Below, in pieces: positions 8,139 through 17,644 of a DNA stretch of 64,000 bases. Source of the stretch: Thiodiazotropha sp037384425 (GTDB lineage: Bacteria; Pseudomonadota; Gammaproteobacteria; Chromatiales; Chromatiaceae). The position numbers were made by a program, and so were the translations under genes. The stretch is from NCBI GenBank assembly GCA_037384425.1, contig JARROA010000022.1, forward strand, positions 1 through 64,000, read 5' to 3'. The first letter of the stretch is position 1, and every line of letters starts with the position of its first letter. The notes under the pieces are model-generated. The model searched no databases. It was not told the DNA's origin and was given only the letters and a program-made list of their open reading frames with translations.

Positions 8139-10175
8139 GTGGAGAAAACAGCAGGCTGTGAGTCAAGGATTGTCATAAACCACCCTCCGGCCGAAATCAA
8201 TTGTATTCGCCATCAACAACAGGCTAACCGGAGCAAGCCCTTGAAACCTTCCCTGCTACTTCGATTCGGCACCGTCATTACCATCCTCTTTCTGCTGGCG
8301 GTCTCCGGCATGCTCAGCTCGGTCTTCATCGCCGAGACCGCTGAAGGTTATGCGGCAGCGATAAACCAGGCCGGCACCCTGCGCATGCAGTCCTATCGCA
8401 TTACCAGCAGTCTGGTCCACGGCAGTGCTTACGAAAAGCAGAGTTCCGACAACCGCACCGCCGAGCTGGTCGACGAGTATAACCAGAGACTGTTCAGTCC
8501 GCGTATTCAGGATGTGCTCGCCAGGGGACCGAGTCAGGCAGTCCTCGACACTTATCGCAAGGTCGAGGAGCAGTGGAAGCAGGTGATCGAGCCCAACCTG
8601 GACAATTACCTGCGTCACCCACCACTCTCCGATCAGACTGCAGAAGAGGCGGCCTTGACCGCACAATATGAACGCCGGCATTTGATGCTGGTGGATGATT
8701 TCGTGGAGGACATCCACCGTTTCGTCGAAGCCCTGGAGGTGGATGCGGAACACAAGAACCAGCAACTGCGCGCCATCCAGCTCATCCTGTTGTTCCTGAC
8801 CTTTCTGATTACCGTGATCAGTCTCTATCTCACCAAGCGTTATGTGCTGGCACCGCTGCACGATCTGCTGGCCTGCGCCAAGGCGGCGCGTCACGGCGAT
8901 TTTTCTGTCCGCAGTCGTTTTCTAAGCGAAGATGAGCTGGGGCAGCTGGGCCAGGCTTTCAATGTCATGGCCGAGGACCTGTCGGCAATCTACGCCGACC
9001 TGGAAGCCCGGGTCGCGGAAAAAACCCATGACCTGGAGCGTAGCAACCGCTCTCTCGAACTGCTTTACTCCGCCACCAAGCGCCTCAGTGAATCAAGTCT
9101 CGGTTCCGAGGCTTTGGAAGCGGTGATTCACGACATCGAACACCTGCTCGGCGCCAGGAGTGGCACCGTCTGCCTGGGGCGGCCCAGCGACACCCAGGCC
9201 TACCGCTATGCCAGCACCAGTCCGCGGGACTACCTGCTCCAGGACAATCTGGAGCGCGATTGCAGCCGCTGTCTGGGGCAAGGCCAATCACACCGCTTCG
9301 AGCTCACGCGGCCGGGTGAGTCGCAGGCGGTACAGATCTTCTCCACGCCCATCAAGGACAAGGCGCAGCAGTTCGGCGTCATGCTGATCGAGTTTCCGCA
9401 GGATAAGCAGCTCGAACCCTGGCAGGAGCGGCTGCTGGAGACCGTGGCCAGTCACATCGCCTTGGCCATCAACGTGGCCAAGCAGGTGTCGGAGAAACGC
9501 CGCATGGCCCTGTTGGAGGAACGCAGCGTCATTGCCCGGGAACTCCACGACTCTATCGCCCAGTCCCTCTCCTACCTGAAGATTCAGGTCAGTCGACTCG
9601 ACAAGGCGATTCACGAAGAACATGCGCGCCACGATCTGCTGCTGCTGAGCGCCGTGCTGCGTTCGGCGCTCAACGGCACCTATCGACAATTACGCGAACT
9701 GCTGACCACCTTCCGGCTGCGGGTCAGCGAAGCCGATCTTGGTGCGGCACTGAAAACCACAGTGGACGAATTTTCCAAGCGCTCAGGGATCGAAATCACC
9801 TACAACAACAGGCTCGGCCACTGCCAGCCATCCCCCAACGCGGAGATTCATATCATCCAGATCGTCCGCGAGGCCCTCTCCAACGTCATCCGTCATGCCG
9901 ACGCCACCCAGGCCAGCGTCAATTTGAGTTGCGGCCAGGAGGGGGTTATAGAACTGACCATCGAGGACAATGGCATCGGCATCGATCTGCAGAGTGATAT
10001 GATGCAACATTATGGATTGCCGATAATGAAGGAGCGGGCCGAGTGGCTCGGCGGTGATCTGAGTGTCTCCGAGCTTGAGGATGGCGGGACTCGCATCGCA
10101 CTCCGCTTCAGCATCAACGATTCGGATAGCGACACATCCAAGGACAATCTCTCCGAGCAACTCAATCATGTATAA
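8139..10175 (+). CDS. narX: Nitrate/nitrite sensor histidine kinase NarX-like
   Basis: 678 residues from GTG 8139. A TTG at 8241 with GGAG 8 nt upstream gives 644 residues and a short basic N-terminus before the first membrane helix; it is the more likely start. Seen: TM1 about 44-64, the nitrate-binding P-box INQAGTLRMQSYRI (75-88), a periplasmic helical region, TM2 about 215-231, HAMP, a coiled-coil and GAF-like segment with a Cys pair (CSRC), the HisKA_3 phospho-acceptor H470 in ARELHDS, and a HATPase with N-box VREALSNVIRHADA and EDNGIGI. It senses periplasmic nitrate and phosphorylates NarL, whose gene overlaps its end by 8 bp. Confidence 0.9.
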   Translation: MEKTAGCESRIVINHPPAEINCIRHQQQANRSKPLKPSLLLRFGTVITILFLLAVSGMLSSVFIAETAEGYAAAINQAGTLRMQSYRITSSLVHGSAYEKQSSDNRTAELVDEYNQRLFSPRIQDVLARGPSQAVLDTYRKVEEQWKQVIEPNLDNYLRHPPLSDQTAEEAALTAQYERRHLMLVDDFVEDIHRFVEALEVDAEHKNQQLRAIQLILLFLTFLITVISLYLTKRYVLAPLHDLLACAKAARHGDFSVRSRFLSEDELGQLGQAFNVMAEDLSAIYADLEARVAEKTHDLERSNRSLELLYSATKRLSESSLGSEALEAVIHDIEHLLGARSGTVCLGRPSDTQAYRYASTSPRDYLLQDNLERDCSRCLGQGQSHRFELTRPGESQAVQIFSTPIKDKAQQFGVMLIEFPQDKQLEPWQERLLETVASHIALAINVAKQVSEKRRMALLEERSVIARELHDSIAQSLSYLKIQVSRLDKAIHEEHARHDLLLLSAVLRSALNGTYRQLRELLTTFRLRVSEADLGAALKTTVDEFSKRSGIEITYNNRLGHCQPSPNAEIHIIQIVREALSNVIRHADATQASVNLSCGQEGVIELTIEDNGIGIDLQSDMMQHYGLPIMKERAEWLGGDLSVSELEDGGTRIALRFSINDSDSDTSKDNLSEQLNHV

Positions 10176-10815
10176 CCAGGAAAGCTACAGCGTACTCACC
10201 ATCGACGACCATCCCCTGTTTCGCAAGGGGGTTTCCGACCTCATCGACATGGACGACCGCCTGCAGTTGGTGGGCGAGGCCACTAACGGCCAGGAGGGAC
10301 TGGCACAGGCGAAGCGCCTGAACCCTGACCTGATCCTGCTCGACATCAATATGAAGGGCATGAGCGGCCTGGAGACCCTGAAGGCGATCAAGCAGGAGGA
10401 TGTGGACTCCATGATCCTGATGCTGACCGTCTCGGACAACGAGGACGACGTCCTCACCGCCCTGCGCAACGGCGCCGACGGGTATCTGCTCAAGGACATG
10501 GAACCGGAGGACATCCTCGAATCGATCAACAAGGCGCTGCAGGGCACGATGGTGATCAGCGAACGGCTCACCCAATTACTGGCCAAGGCACTGCGAGACG
10601 AGGAGAAGCTCACCGACGATAACGGGCTGACACCACTCACCAGCCGGGAACAGGAGATCCTGGAGCAGATCGCCAACGGCATGAGCAATAAACGTATCGC
10701 CCAGGAGCTCGGGATCTCCGAAGGCACCGTCAAAGTCCACGTCAAGCACCTGTTGAGGAAACTGAATCTACACTCCCGCACCGAGGCGGCCGTGTGGGCG
10801 CTGCGGCGGCTTTGA
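10168..10815 (+). CDS. narL: NarL-family response regulator
   Basis: 215 residues from ATG 10168, inside the end of narX. The receiver domain has DD 13-14, D59 as phospho-acceptor in LLDINM, and a Lys in YLLKDME. It is followed by a LuxR/NarL helix-turn-helix (LTSREQEILEQIANG, then ISEGTVKVHVKHLLRKL). A longer frame opens upstream at 10063, but the ATG overlapping the kinase stop is the usual arrangement. The NarL/NarP-type 7-2-7 sites just downstream, before napF, are the natural targets. NarL and NarP cannot be separated from sequence alone. Confidence 0.92.
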   Translation: MYNQESYSVLTIDDHPLFRKGVSDLIDMDDRLQLVGEATNGQEGLAQAKRLNPDLILLDINMKGMSGLETLKAIKQEDVDSMILMLTVSDNEDDVLTALRNGADGYLLKDMEPEDILESINKALQGTMVISERLTQLLAKALRDEEKLTDDNGLTPLTSREQEILEQIANGMSNKRIAQELGISEGTVKVHVKHLLRKLNLHSRTEAAVWALRRL

Positions 10816-10864
10816 GAGGGGTTTTGGGCACCGGCGGATGCGTTACCCAGCAGATTGTAGCGTC

Positions 10865-10880
10865 TACCCATTTATCGGTA
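10865..10880. promoter_or_regulatory. NarL/NarP 7-2-7 binding site 1 (nap promoter)
   Basis: TACCCAT-TT-ATCGGTA: both halves fit the NarL heptamer consensus TACYNMT, arranged as an inverted repeat with a 2-bp gap. It lies upstream of the FNR box and napF. Confidence 0.75.
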
Positions 10881-10888
10881 CAACACAC

Positions 10889-10904
10889 TACCAATATATT
10901 GGTA
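10889..10904. promoter_or_regulatory. NarL/NarP 7-2-7 binding site 2 (nap promoter)
   Basis: TACCAAT-AT-ATTGGTA is a perfect 16-bp palindrome matching the 7-2-7 NarL/NarP consensus in both halves. Its centre is 24 bp from that of site 1. Confidence 0.85.
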
Positions 10905-10950
10905 AATTATTGAAATATAAGAATATTTATTGATTTTTTCTGACTAATAT

Positions 10951-10964
10951 TTGATCCGTATCAA
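10951..10964. promoter_or_regulatory. FNR-type box upstream of napF
   Basis: TTGAT-CCGT-ATCAA matches both FNR half-sites exactly. The centre is at 10957.5; a class II promoter (-41.5) would start near 10999, 16 nt before the napF GTG, with only a weak -10. Confidence 0.85.
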
Positions 10965-11014
10965 AGCTGCGGGTCGACTGCGGTGAAACACTGCTCACCA
11001 ATTCGAGGTGAACA

Positions 11015-11527
11015 GTGAAAAGAACCATCAACAGAGCCCAGTTTCTGCGTGGCGATATCAGCGGAACCCGCCAGGGGATCCGTCCACCCTGGTCTAAAGC
11101 AGAAGCCCAGTTCACCGACCTGTGCCAACGCTGCGAAGACTGCATCTCAGTCTGCCCGGAGCGGATCCTCGTCAAGGGATCCGGCGGCTTTCCCCATGTC
11201 GATTTCTCCCGTGGTCCCTGCACCTTTTGCCGTGCCTGTGTCGAAGCCTGTCGACACCAGGCCTTCAATACGCCGCAGGAGACTGAGGCAGCCGCCTGGG
11301 AACTGGACGTCTCCATCACCGAGAGCTGCCTTTCGCTTCGCGGCATCGTCTGCCGCAGTTGCGGCGACGCCTGCGAAACCGCCGCCATCCGTTTTCAACT
11401 CAAGACCGGCGGTCGCTCCGCACCGCAGGTGATCGACCACCTCTGCACCGGCTGCGGCGAATGTTTTGCCGTCTGCCCGAGCCGGGCCATATCCATCTTA
11501 CCGAACCAGCGCGATTGCGCCGCATGA
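11015..11527 (+). CDS. napF: Ferredoxin-type protein NapF
   Basis: 170 residues from GTG 11015 with AGGTG 5 nt upstream. Cysteine clusters for [4Fe-4S] centres are visible: CQRCEDCISVCP, CTFCRACVEAC, CRSCGDAC and CTGCGECFAVCP. NapF is a cytoplasmic iron-sulfur protein thought to act on NapA maturation. It is the first gene of the nap operon napFDAGHBC, directly behind the NarL and FNR sites. Confidence 0.92.
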   Translation: MKRTINRAQFLRGDISGTRQGIRPPWSKAEAQFTDLCQRCEDCISVCPERILVKGSGGFPHVDFSRGPCTFCRACVEACRHQAFNTPQETEAAAWELDVSITESCLSLRGIVCRSCGDACETAAIRFQLKTGGRSAPQVIDHLCTGCGECFAVCPSRAISILPNQRDCAA

Positions 11528-11550
11528 GAGACCGGAGGAGTCACGCATCC

Positions 11551-11820
11551 ATGAATATCTGCAGCCTTATCGTTCACACCAGCCCGGACCGGGGGGCGGA
11601 GGTCTCCCGCAGACTGGAGACCTTCGAAGGGGTCGAGGTCCATGGCGGCCAGGAGAGCGGAAAACTGATTGTCACGGTCGAAGACGAGGGCGAAACCGTC
11701 TCCCCCGTCTCCGACACCATGAATGCATTGAGAGACGTGGAAGGGGTCGTCAGCACGATTTTGATTTACCACTACGGTGGCGAGGAATCGATGGAGGAAA
11801 TGAACCGTGAAATTAACTAG
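11551..11820 (+). CDS. napD: NapA signal-peptide-binding chaperone NapD
   Basis: 89 residues from ATG 11551, preceded by CCGGAGGAG. It begins MNICSLIVHT and contains EGVEVHGGQESGKLIVTVE, like NapD proteins. Family role: it binds the Tat signal peptide of NapA until the molybdenum cofactor is inserted. Its end overlaps the start of napA by 14 bp, suggesting translational coupling. A longer upstream frame (from 11359) is the shadow of napF. Confidence 0.9.
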   Translation: MNICSLIVHTSPDRGAEVSRRLETFEGVEVHGGQESGKLIVTVEDEGETVSPVSDTMNALRDVEGVVSTILIYHYGGEESMEEMNREIN

Positions 11821-14377
11821 ACGCGAATTTATCAAGAGCAATGCCATAACCGCCGCCGCATCGGTCGCCGGTGTCAGCCTGCCCATAGGCAGCCTCTCCG
11901 CCGCTGAAGGCGACGACGGCATCCGTTGGGACAAAGCCGCCTGCCGCTACTGCGGGACCGGCTGCAGCGTGCTGATGGGGGTCAAGGACGGCAAGGTGGT
12001 GGCCAGTCAGGGCGATCCCGACGCACCGGTGAACAAGGGCCTCAACTGCATCAAGGGCTATTTTCTACCGAAGATCCTCTACGGTGAGGATCGCCTGACA
12101 CAACCCCTGCTGCGAAAAACCAACGGAAAGTATGACAAAAACGGTAAATTCGAAGCCGTGACCTGGGAAGAGGCTTTCCAGACCATGGCCGACAAATGGA
12201 TCGCCGCACGCAAAGAAAAGGGCCCGAAAGGCGTCGGTATGTTCGGTTCCGGTCAGTGGACCGTGTGGGAAGGCTATGCAGCTTCAAAACTCATGAAGGC
12301 AGGCTTTCGCTCCAACAGCCTGGAGCCCAATGCCCGCCACTGCATGGCCTCCGCGGTGGGCGCCTTTATCCGTGCCTTCGGCATCGACGAGCCCATGGGT
12401 TGTTACGACGATCTCGAACACGCCGACGTGTTCGTGCTCTGGGGCGCCAACATGGCGGAGATGCACCCGATCCTCTGGTCGCGCCTCACCGACACCCGCC
12501 TGACCAAGCCCGGCTGTGAAGTCCATGTGCTCTCCACCTACGAGCACCGCTGCTTCGAGCTGGCCGACAACGGCATGGTCTTCGAGCCCCAAACAGACCT
12601 GGCGATCCTCAACTACATCGCCAACTACATCATCCAGAACAAGGCCTATAACAAGGAGTTCATCGACAAGCACGTCAACTTCACCAAGACCCCGACCGAT
12701 ATCGGTTACGGTCTGCGTGACAACGATCCCCGCGAACAGGCCGCCAAGAACCGGGCCAAGGGCAAGCTGACCAAGATCAGCTTCGAAGAGTACGCCAAAT
12801 CGGTCGAACCCTACACCCTGGAGTACACCTCCAAGCTCTCCAAGGTGCCAAAAGAGAATCTGCTGCGACTGGCCAAGGCTTATGCGGACCCGAACAAGAA
12901 GGTCTCCTCCTACTGGACCATGGGCTTCAACCAGCATACCCGTGGCGTCTGGGTCAACGGTCTCTGCTACAACGTCCATCTGTTGATGGGCAAGATTTCC
13001 GAGCCCGGCAACAGCCCCTTCTCCCTCACCGGCCAGCCCTCCGCCTGCGGCACCGCGCGCGAGGTCGGCACCTTCACCCATCGTCTGCCCGCAGACCTGG
13101 TGACCAAGAAGGATGACCACTGCAAGTTCGCCGAGAAGACCTGGAAACTGCCCGTCGGAACCATTCCCCGGGCCAACGGCAAGAGCGACGATGCCGATCA
13201 GAGCGACATCAGCGGCAAGCCCATGGGCCCGACTCTGATCCACGCGGTGGCCATGCATCGGGCGCTCAAGGACGGCAAGATGAATACCTTCTGGGTCATG
13301 TGTAACAACAACATGCAGGCTGCGGCCAACATGAACGACGAGAGTTATCCCGGTTGGCGCAAGCCGGACAACTTCATCACCGTCTCCGATCCCTATCCCA
13401 CGGTATCGGCCCAGGCCGCCGACCTGATCCTGCCCACCGCCATGTGGATCGAGAAGGAGGGCGCCTACGGTAACGCCGAACGCCGTACCCAGTTCTGGCG
13501 TCAACAGGTCGGTGCTCCGGGCGAGGCCAAATCGGACGTCTGGCAGATCATGGAGTTCTCCAAATACATCAAGGTGAAGGATGTCTGGCCCGAAGACCTG
13601 ATTGCCAAGATGCCCGAATACGCCGACAAGACCCTCTACGAAGTGCTCTACACCAACGGCCAGGTCGACAAGTTCCCTGCCGAACAGGTGACCGACAGCC
13701 GCGGCAACAAGTACCAGAACGACGAGTCGGCCCACTTCGGCTTCTATGTGCAGAAGGGTCTGTTCGAGGAGTATCGTCTGTTCAACTCCGCCGAGGGTAT
13801 CCCGAAGAAGGGGCACGAGATGGCCGAATTCGGCGCCTATCACAAGGCGCGCGGCATCCGCTGGCCGGTGGTCAACGGCAAGGAGACCCTGTGGCGCTTC
13901 CGCGAAGGCTACGATCCCCATGTGGCCAAGGGCGAGGATATCAAGTTCTACGGCAACAAGGACGGCAGGGCCAACATCATCACCGCCCCCTACGAGCCGG
14001 CCGCCGAGCCGCCGGACAAGGACTTCGACCTGTGGCTCTGCACCGGCCGCGTGCTGGAACACTGGCACTCCGGCTCCATGACCCGTCGCGTGCCCGAGCT
14101 CTATCGGGCGGTACCCGACGCGGTGGTCTACATGAATCCGAAAGACGCCAAGCAGCGACGTCTGCGTAACGGGGCCATGGCCAAGATCTCCTCGCGTCGC
14201 GGCGAGATCATCTGCAAGGTCGACACCAAGGGGCGTAACAAGCCGCCCGAGGGCCTGGTCTTCATCCCCTGGTTCGACGCGGGACGCCTGGTCAACAAGC
14301 TGACCCTCGATCAGACCGATCCGCTCTCGAAAGAGACGGATTACAAGAAGTGCGCGGTGAAGATCGAACGGGCATAG
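11807..14377 (+). CDS. napA: Periplasmic nitrate reductase catalytic subunit NapA
   Basis: 856 residues from GTG 11807. Twin-arginine signal TRREFIK at the N-terminus; [4Fe-4S] ligands C46, C49, C53 (CRYCGTGC) and C81; the molybdenum-ligating cysteine C179 in ARHCMASAV. The molybdopterin-binding domains run through to the C-terminal GALRRP-like RRLRNGAMAKISSRRGEI segment. It reduces nitrate to nitrite in the periplasm, fed by NapB and NapC. Length is slightly above the usual 830 or so. All key residues are present, so it should be active. Confidence 0.97.
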   Translation: MKLTRREFIKSNAITAAASVAGVSLPIGSLSAAEGDDGIRWDKAACRYCGTGCSVLMGVKDGKVVASQGDPDAPVNKGLNCIKGYFLPKILYGEDRLTQPLLRKTNGKYDKNGKFEAVTWEEAFQTMADKWIAARKEKGPKGVGMFGSGQWTVWEGYAASKLMKAGFRSNSLEPNARHCMASAVGAFIRAFGIDEPMGCYDDLEHADVFVLWGANMAEMHPILWSRLTDTRLTKPGCEVHVLSTYEHRCFELADNGMVFEPQTDLAILNYIANYIIQNKAYNKEFIDKHVNFTKTPTDIGYGLRDNDPREQAAKNRAKGKLTKISFEEYAKSVEPYTLEYTSKLSKVPKENLLRLAKAYADPNKKVSSYWTMGFNQHTRGVWVNGLCYNVHLLMGKISEPGNSPFSLTGQPSACGTAREVGTFTHRLPADLVTKKDDHCKFAEKTWKLPVGTIPRANGKSDDADQSDISGKPMGPTLIHAVAMHRALKDGKMNTFWVMCNNNMQAAANMNDESYPGWRKPDNFITVSDPYPTVSAQAADLILPTAMWIEKEGAYGNAERRTQFWRQQVGAPGEAKSDVWQIMEFSKYIKVKDVWPEDLIAKMPEYADKTLYEVLYTNGQVDKFPAEQVTDSRGNKYQNDESAHFGFYVQKGLFEEYRLFNSAEGIPKKGHEMAEFGAYHKARGIRWPVVNGKETLWRFREGYDPHVAKGEDIKFYGNKDGRANIITAPYEPAAEPPDKDFDLWLCTGRVLEHWHSGSMTRRVPELYRAVPDAVVYMNPKDAKQRRLRNGAMAKISSRRGEIICKVDTKGRNKPPEGLVFIPWFDAGRLVNKLTLDQTDPLSKETDYKKCAVKIERA

Positions 14378-14404
14378 GAGGCTGGAGGAGCGAACCGGGC
14401 GTAC

Positions 14405-14540
14405 GGTGCGGCTTGCCGCACCGATAAAAACGACCGTTCGGAACAAAGGTGGGGCCTGGCCCCACCCTACCCGAACCCAAGAGACGCTGCCCGGCCCCAC
14501 GACAAAACGGGTATCACCTGTAGGGTGGGGCCCTACCCCA
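14405..14540. repeat. REP-like palindromes between napA and napG
   Basis: Three short palindromes: GGTGCGGC-TT-GCCGCACC (14405-14422), GGTGGGGC-CT-GGCCCCACC-type (14448-14470) and tagggtgggg-ccctacccca (14521-14540). Members of the same family recur near 18660, 23661, 37212, 37370 and 40293. Here they split the nap operon, in a 217-bp gap without a gene. Confidence 0.8.
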
Positions 14541-14594
14541 GCGCACAGCTGAACAGGATGACTTGAAGGTAAGCAGCACGACGAAGAGCACACA

Positions 14595-15455
14595 ATGTCG
14601 GAAGCAGAAAAGAAAAGCGAACTGAACCGCCGGCAGTTTCTGGGCAACATGCTCCGGACCGCCTGTGGTGTCGGTCTGATCGGCCTCGGCCTGGGGCTCT
14701 ATGCCCAGCGCGCCTCGTCGCTGCCGGCGCAGGTCATTCGGCCGCCGGGCGCACTGCCCGAGGAAGATTTCCTCGGCGCCTGCATTCGCTGCGGCCTCTG
14801 CGTGCGCGACTGTCCCTACGACATCCTGTTTCTCGGCGAGATCGGCGAGCAGGTCCCCACCGGCACGCCCTATTTCATCGCCCGCACCGGACCCTGCGAA
14901 ATGTGCGTGGACATCCCCTGCGTCAAGGCCTGTCCCACCAATGCCCTGGATCACGAGCTGACCGAAATCGAGGACTCACGCATGGGCCTGGCAGTGGTGG
15001 TCGACCAGGAGAACTGCATCGCCTTCCAGGGACTGCGCTGCGAGGTCTGTTACAACATCTGCCCGATCCGCGGCCGTGCCATCACCCTCGATCTGCAGCA
15101 CAACGCCCGCTCCGGCAAGCATGCGCTGTTCATCCCGGTGGTCCACTCCGACGCCTGCACCGGCTGCGGTCTCTGCGAGCGCGCCTGCATCCTGGAACAA
15201 GCGGCGATCAAGGTATTCCCCACCCATCTCGCCAAGGGCGAACTGGGCAAACACTATCGACTGGGCTGGAAGGAGAAGTCCGAGGCCGGCGAGGCCCTGG
15301 TCACGCCCGATACCGAACACCAGTACAACCTGCCCGAAGGCGTGCGCTACGACCTGCAGGGTGAGGGGTTGATCATCGAGGAACAGGGCGGAGAGACCCC
15401 CTTCTCCGGCAATCCGCTCGACACCCTCAATAGCGGTTTCATGGACAAGCAGTAA
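14595..15455 (+). CDS. napG: Quinol dehydrogenase ferredoxin subunit NapG
   Basis: 286 residues. Twin-arginine-like NRRQFLGN and a hydrophobic stretch mark export. Four [4Fe-4S] clusters are indicated by CIRCGLCVRDCP, CEMCVDIPCVKACP, CEVCYNICP and CTGCGLCERACI. NapGH forms a quinol-oxidising complex that passes electrons to NapC/NapB. The stop overlaps the napH start by one base. Confidence 0.94.
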   Translation: MSEAEKKSELNRRQFLGNMLRTACGVGLIGLGLGLYAQRASSLPAQVIRPPGALPEEDFLGACIRCGLCVRDCPYDILFLGEIGEQVPTGTPYFIARTGPCEMCVDIPCVKACPTNALDHELTEIEDSRMGLAVVVDQENCIAFQGLRCEVCYNICPIRGRAITLDLQHNARSGKHALFIPVVHSDACTGCGLCERACILEQAAIKVFPTHLAKGELGKHYRLGWKEKSEAGEALVTPDTEHQYNLPEGVRYDLQGEGLIIEEQGGETPFSGNPLDTLNSGFMDKQ

Positions 15456-16369
15456 TGGTCGACACGACAAAACTCGGAAGCGATGCCATTGCCGCCAAAG
15501 GGTGGTTGAGCGCGCACCGCTTCCTGATACTCAGACGATTCAGCCAACTCGGCATCCTCGCCCTGTTCCTCAGCGGACCGCTGTTCGGCATCTGGATCGT
15601 CAAGGGTAACCTGGCCTCCAGCCTGACCCTGGACATCCTGCCGTTGACCGATCCGCATGTCCTGTTGCAAGCGGCGCTCTCCGGCGTGGTACCGGAGACC
15701 GCGGCTTTGATCGGCGTCGCCATCGTGGTGGCCTTCTACTTCGTTGTCGGCGGGCGTGTCTACTGCTCCTGGGTTTGTCCGGTCAATATGGTCACCGACC
15801 TGGCCAGCTGGCTGCGCCGCAGGCTCGGTCTGCGCGCCAGCACCCAGCTGTCTCGCAACGCCCGCTACTGGATGCTCGGTCTGACCCTGGTGCTGCCGCT
15901 GGTGGCCGCCGGCGGCATCGTCTGGGAGCTGGTCAATCCGGTGTCGATGATGTTTCGCGGCATCGTCTTCGGCATCGGCGCCGGTTGGCTGGTCATCGCC
16001 GGGGTGTTTCTGTTCGATCTACTGGTGGCGAAGGACGGATGGTGCGGACATCTCTGCCCGGTGGGCGCCTTCTACAACCTGCTCGGACGCAAGAGCCTGC
16101 TACGGGTCAACGCCGCCAATCGCAACGCCTGTAACGACTGCATGGAATGTTTCGTGGTCTGCCCCGAACCCCATGTCATCAAACCCGCGCTCAAGGGCGG
16201 CGGCAAGGGAGTGAGTCCGGTGATCCTTTCATCCGACTGCACCAATTGCGGCCGTTGCATCGATATCTGCGCAAAGGACGTGTTCAGCTATGGTGGCCGC
16301 CACACCGTGGAACGCAAGGCGCCGAAGAAGCCGGCGGTGGAAGAGATCCATTCAAGCGTCCGGGCATGA
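15455..16369 (+). CDS. napH: Quinol dehydrogenase membrane component NapH
   Basis: 304 residues, four membrane helices. Two CxxxCP motifs typical of the family sit near membrane ends (CSWVCPVN and CGHLCPVG). The C-terminal cytoplasmic part carries two [4Fe-4S] clusters (CNDCMECFVVCP and CTNCGRCIDIC). It works with NapG to oxidise quinol. Translationally coupled to napG (TAATG). Confidence 0.94.
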   Translation: MVDTTKLGSDAIAAKGWLSAHRFLILRRFSQLGILALFLSGPLFGIWIVKGNLASSLTLDILPLTDPHVLLQAALSGVVPETAALIGVAIVVAFYFVVGGRVYCSWVCPVNMVTDLASWLRRRLGLRASTQLSRNARYWMLGLTLVLPLVAAGGIVWELVNPVSMMFRGIVFGIGAGWLVIAGVFLFDLLVAKDGWCGHLCPVGAFYNLLGRKSLLRVNAANRNACNDCMECFVVCPEPHVIKPALKGGGKGVSPVILSSDCTNCGRCIDICAKDVFSYGGRHTVERKAPKKPAVEEIHSSVRA

Positions 16370-16414
16370 CCGGCGCACCAGATTTTGACTATCAGAGTGA
16401 TGAGGGAGAAAGGT

Positions 16415-16843
16415 ATGAACAAGTTCGCAACTGTGACCATTACGGCGATGAGCGTGCTGCTCTATTCCGCATCGGCGCTGTCCGACGAAGTGAAATCCTT
16501 GCGGGGGGATGAGCTCCAGGCCATGGCGAAAAAGACTGAACGCGTGGAAATCATGAACGTAAAGGGTGGCATAGCACGCAGCTACAAACAGCAACCGCCC
16601 ATGGTGCCGCACGAGGTCGACAAGTATGAGATCAACCTGAAGGTCAACGGCTGTCTCACCTGTCACAGCGAGACCACCTATGAAGAGAAGCATGCGCCCA
16701 AGGTCGGTGACAGCCACTATGAATCCCGTGACGGAAAGCTATTGGAGACCATCTCCAACCGCCGCTGGTTCTGCAACCAGTGCCACGCACCCCAACTGAG
16801 TGCCGACCCGTTGGTGCAGAACAACTTTCAGGGTGCCAAATAA
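16415..16843 (+). CDS. napB: Dihaem cytochrome c subunit NapB
   Basis: 142 residues from ATG 16415, chosen over the upstream 16385 ATG because GAGGGAGAAAGG sits just before it and the signal peptide (MNKFATVTITAMS..SALS-D) begins there. Two haem motifs, CLTCH and CNQCH, as in NapB. It is the periplasmic electron donor to NapA. Confidence 0.94.
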   Translation: MNKFATVTITAMSVLLYSASALSDEVKSLRGDELQAMAKKTERVEIMNVKGGIARSYKQQPPMVPHEVDKYEINLKVNGCLTCHSETTYEEKHAPKVGDSHYESRDGKLLETISNRRWFCNQCHAPQLSADPLVQNNFQGAK

Positions 16844-16910
16844 CTCAGCGCTGAAACCCTGACACCGGGTTTCCGCCAAGCGATGTCATGTATCAAAGCA
16901 GGGTAATAAG

Positions 16911-17483
16911 ATGAACGATAGATCAAAACGCGGCGCGATCATTCTGATCGGAATCGGCATTATCGCGGGCATCGTGCTCTGGGGCGGCTTCAACACCGCC
17001 ATGGAGATGACCAACACGGAGGAGTTCTGCATCTCCTGCCATGAAATGGAAGAGAACGTCTATCAGGAACTGAAGGAGACCGTTCACTTCACCAACCGCA
17101 CCGGCGTGCGCGCCACCTGTCCCGACTGTCATGTGCCCAAGGAGTGGGTGCACAAGTTCGTGCGCAAGATCCAGGCGAGTAACGAGCTCTACCACAAGAT
17201 GATGGGCACCATCGACACGCCGGAGAAGTTCGAGGCCAAGCGCCTGGAACTGGCACAGCACGTCTGGGCCTCGATGAAGAAGACCGACTCGCGGGAATGT
17301 CGCAACTGCCACAAGTTCGTTTCCATGGACCTCGAAAAACAGGCACCGCGCAGCGCCGACGAGCATGATCCCCACTACTGGGATGCAATGGACGGCAAGG
17401 CACCGCAGAAGACCTGTATCGACTGCCACAAGGGCATCGCCCACTCCCTGCCGGCAGGCTACGATCCAGCCAAGGAGTACTGA
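16911..17483 (+). CDS. napC: Tetrahaem cytochrome c NapC
   Basis: 190 residues. A single N-terminal membrane anchor (about 8-28) is followed by a periplasmic domain with four haem motifs: CISCH, CPDCH, CRNCH and CIDCH. This is the NapC/NirT family arrangement. It takes electrons from quinol to NapB. Last gene of the nap operon. Confidence 0.95.
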   Translation: MNDRSKRGAIILIGIGIIAGIVLWGGFNTAMEMTNTEEFCISCHEMEENVYQELKETVHFTNRTGVRATCPDCHVPKEWVHKFVRKIQASNELYHKMMGTIDTPEKFEAKRLELAQHVWASMKKTDSRECRNCHKFVSMDLEKQAPRSADEHDPHYWDAMDGKAPQKTCIDCHKGIAHSLPAGYDPAKEY

Positions 17484-17644
17484 GATGGATCTCATACGCC
17501 ACAGACGGAACAACGAAATAACGCCGATCACCGTGAATAAAGCCTGAAAAGGTATACTGACAGAATAAGATCCGCGACCATTTGCGGTGATCGGCATTCA
17601 ATTGCGACCAACCCGAGAACTGACCAACCACAGACCAGGACGGT

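Noticed and set aside
12284..14650. 788-codon minus-strand frame
   Set aside because: Antisense to napA; a shadow caused by the biased codon use of that gene.
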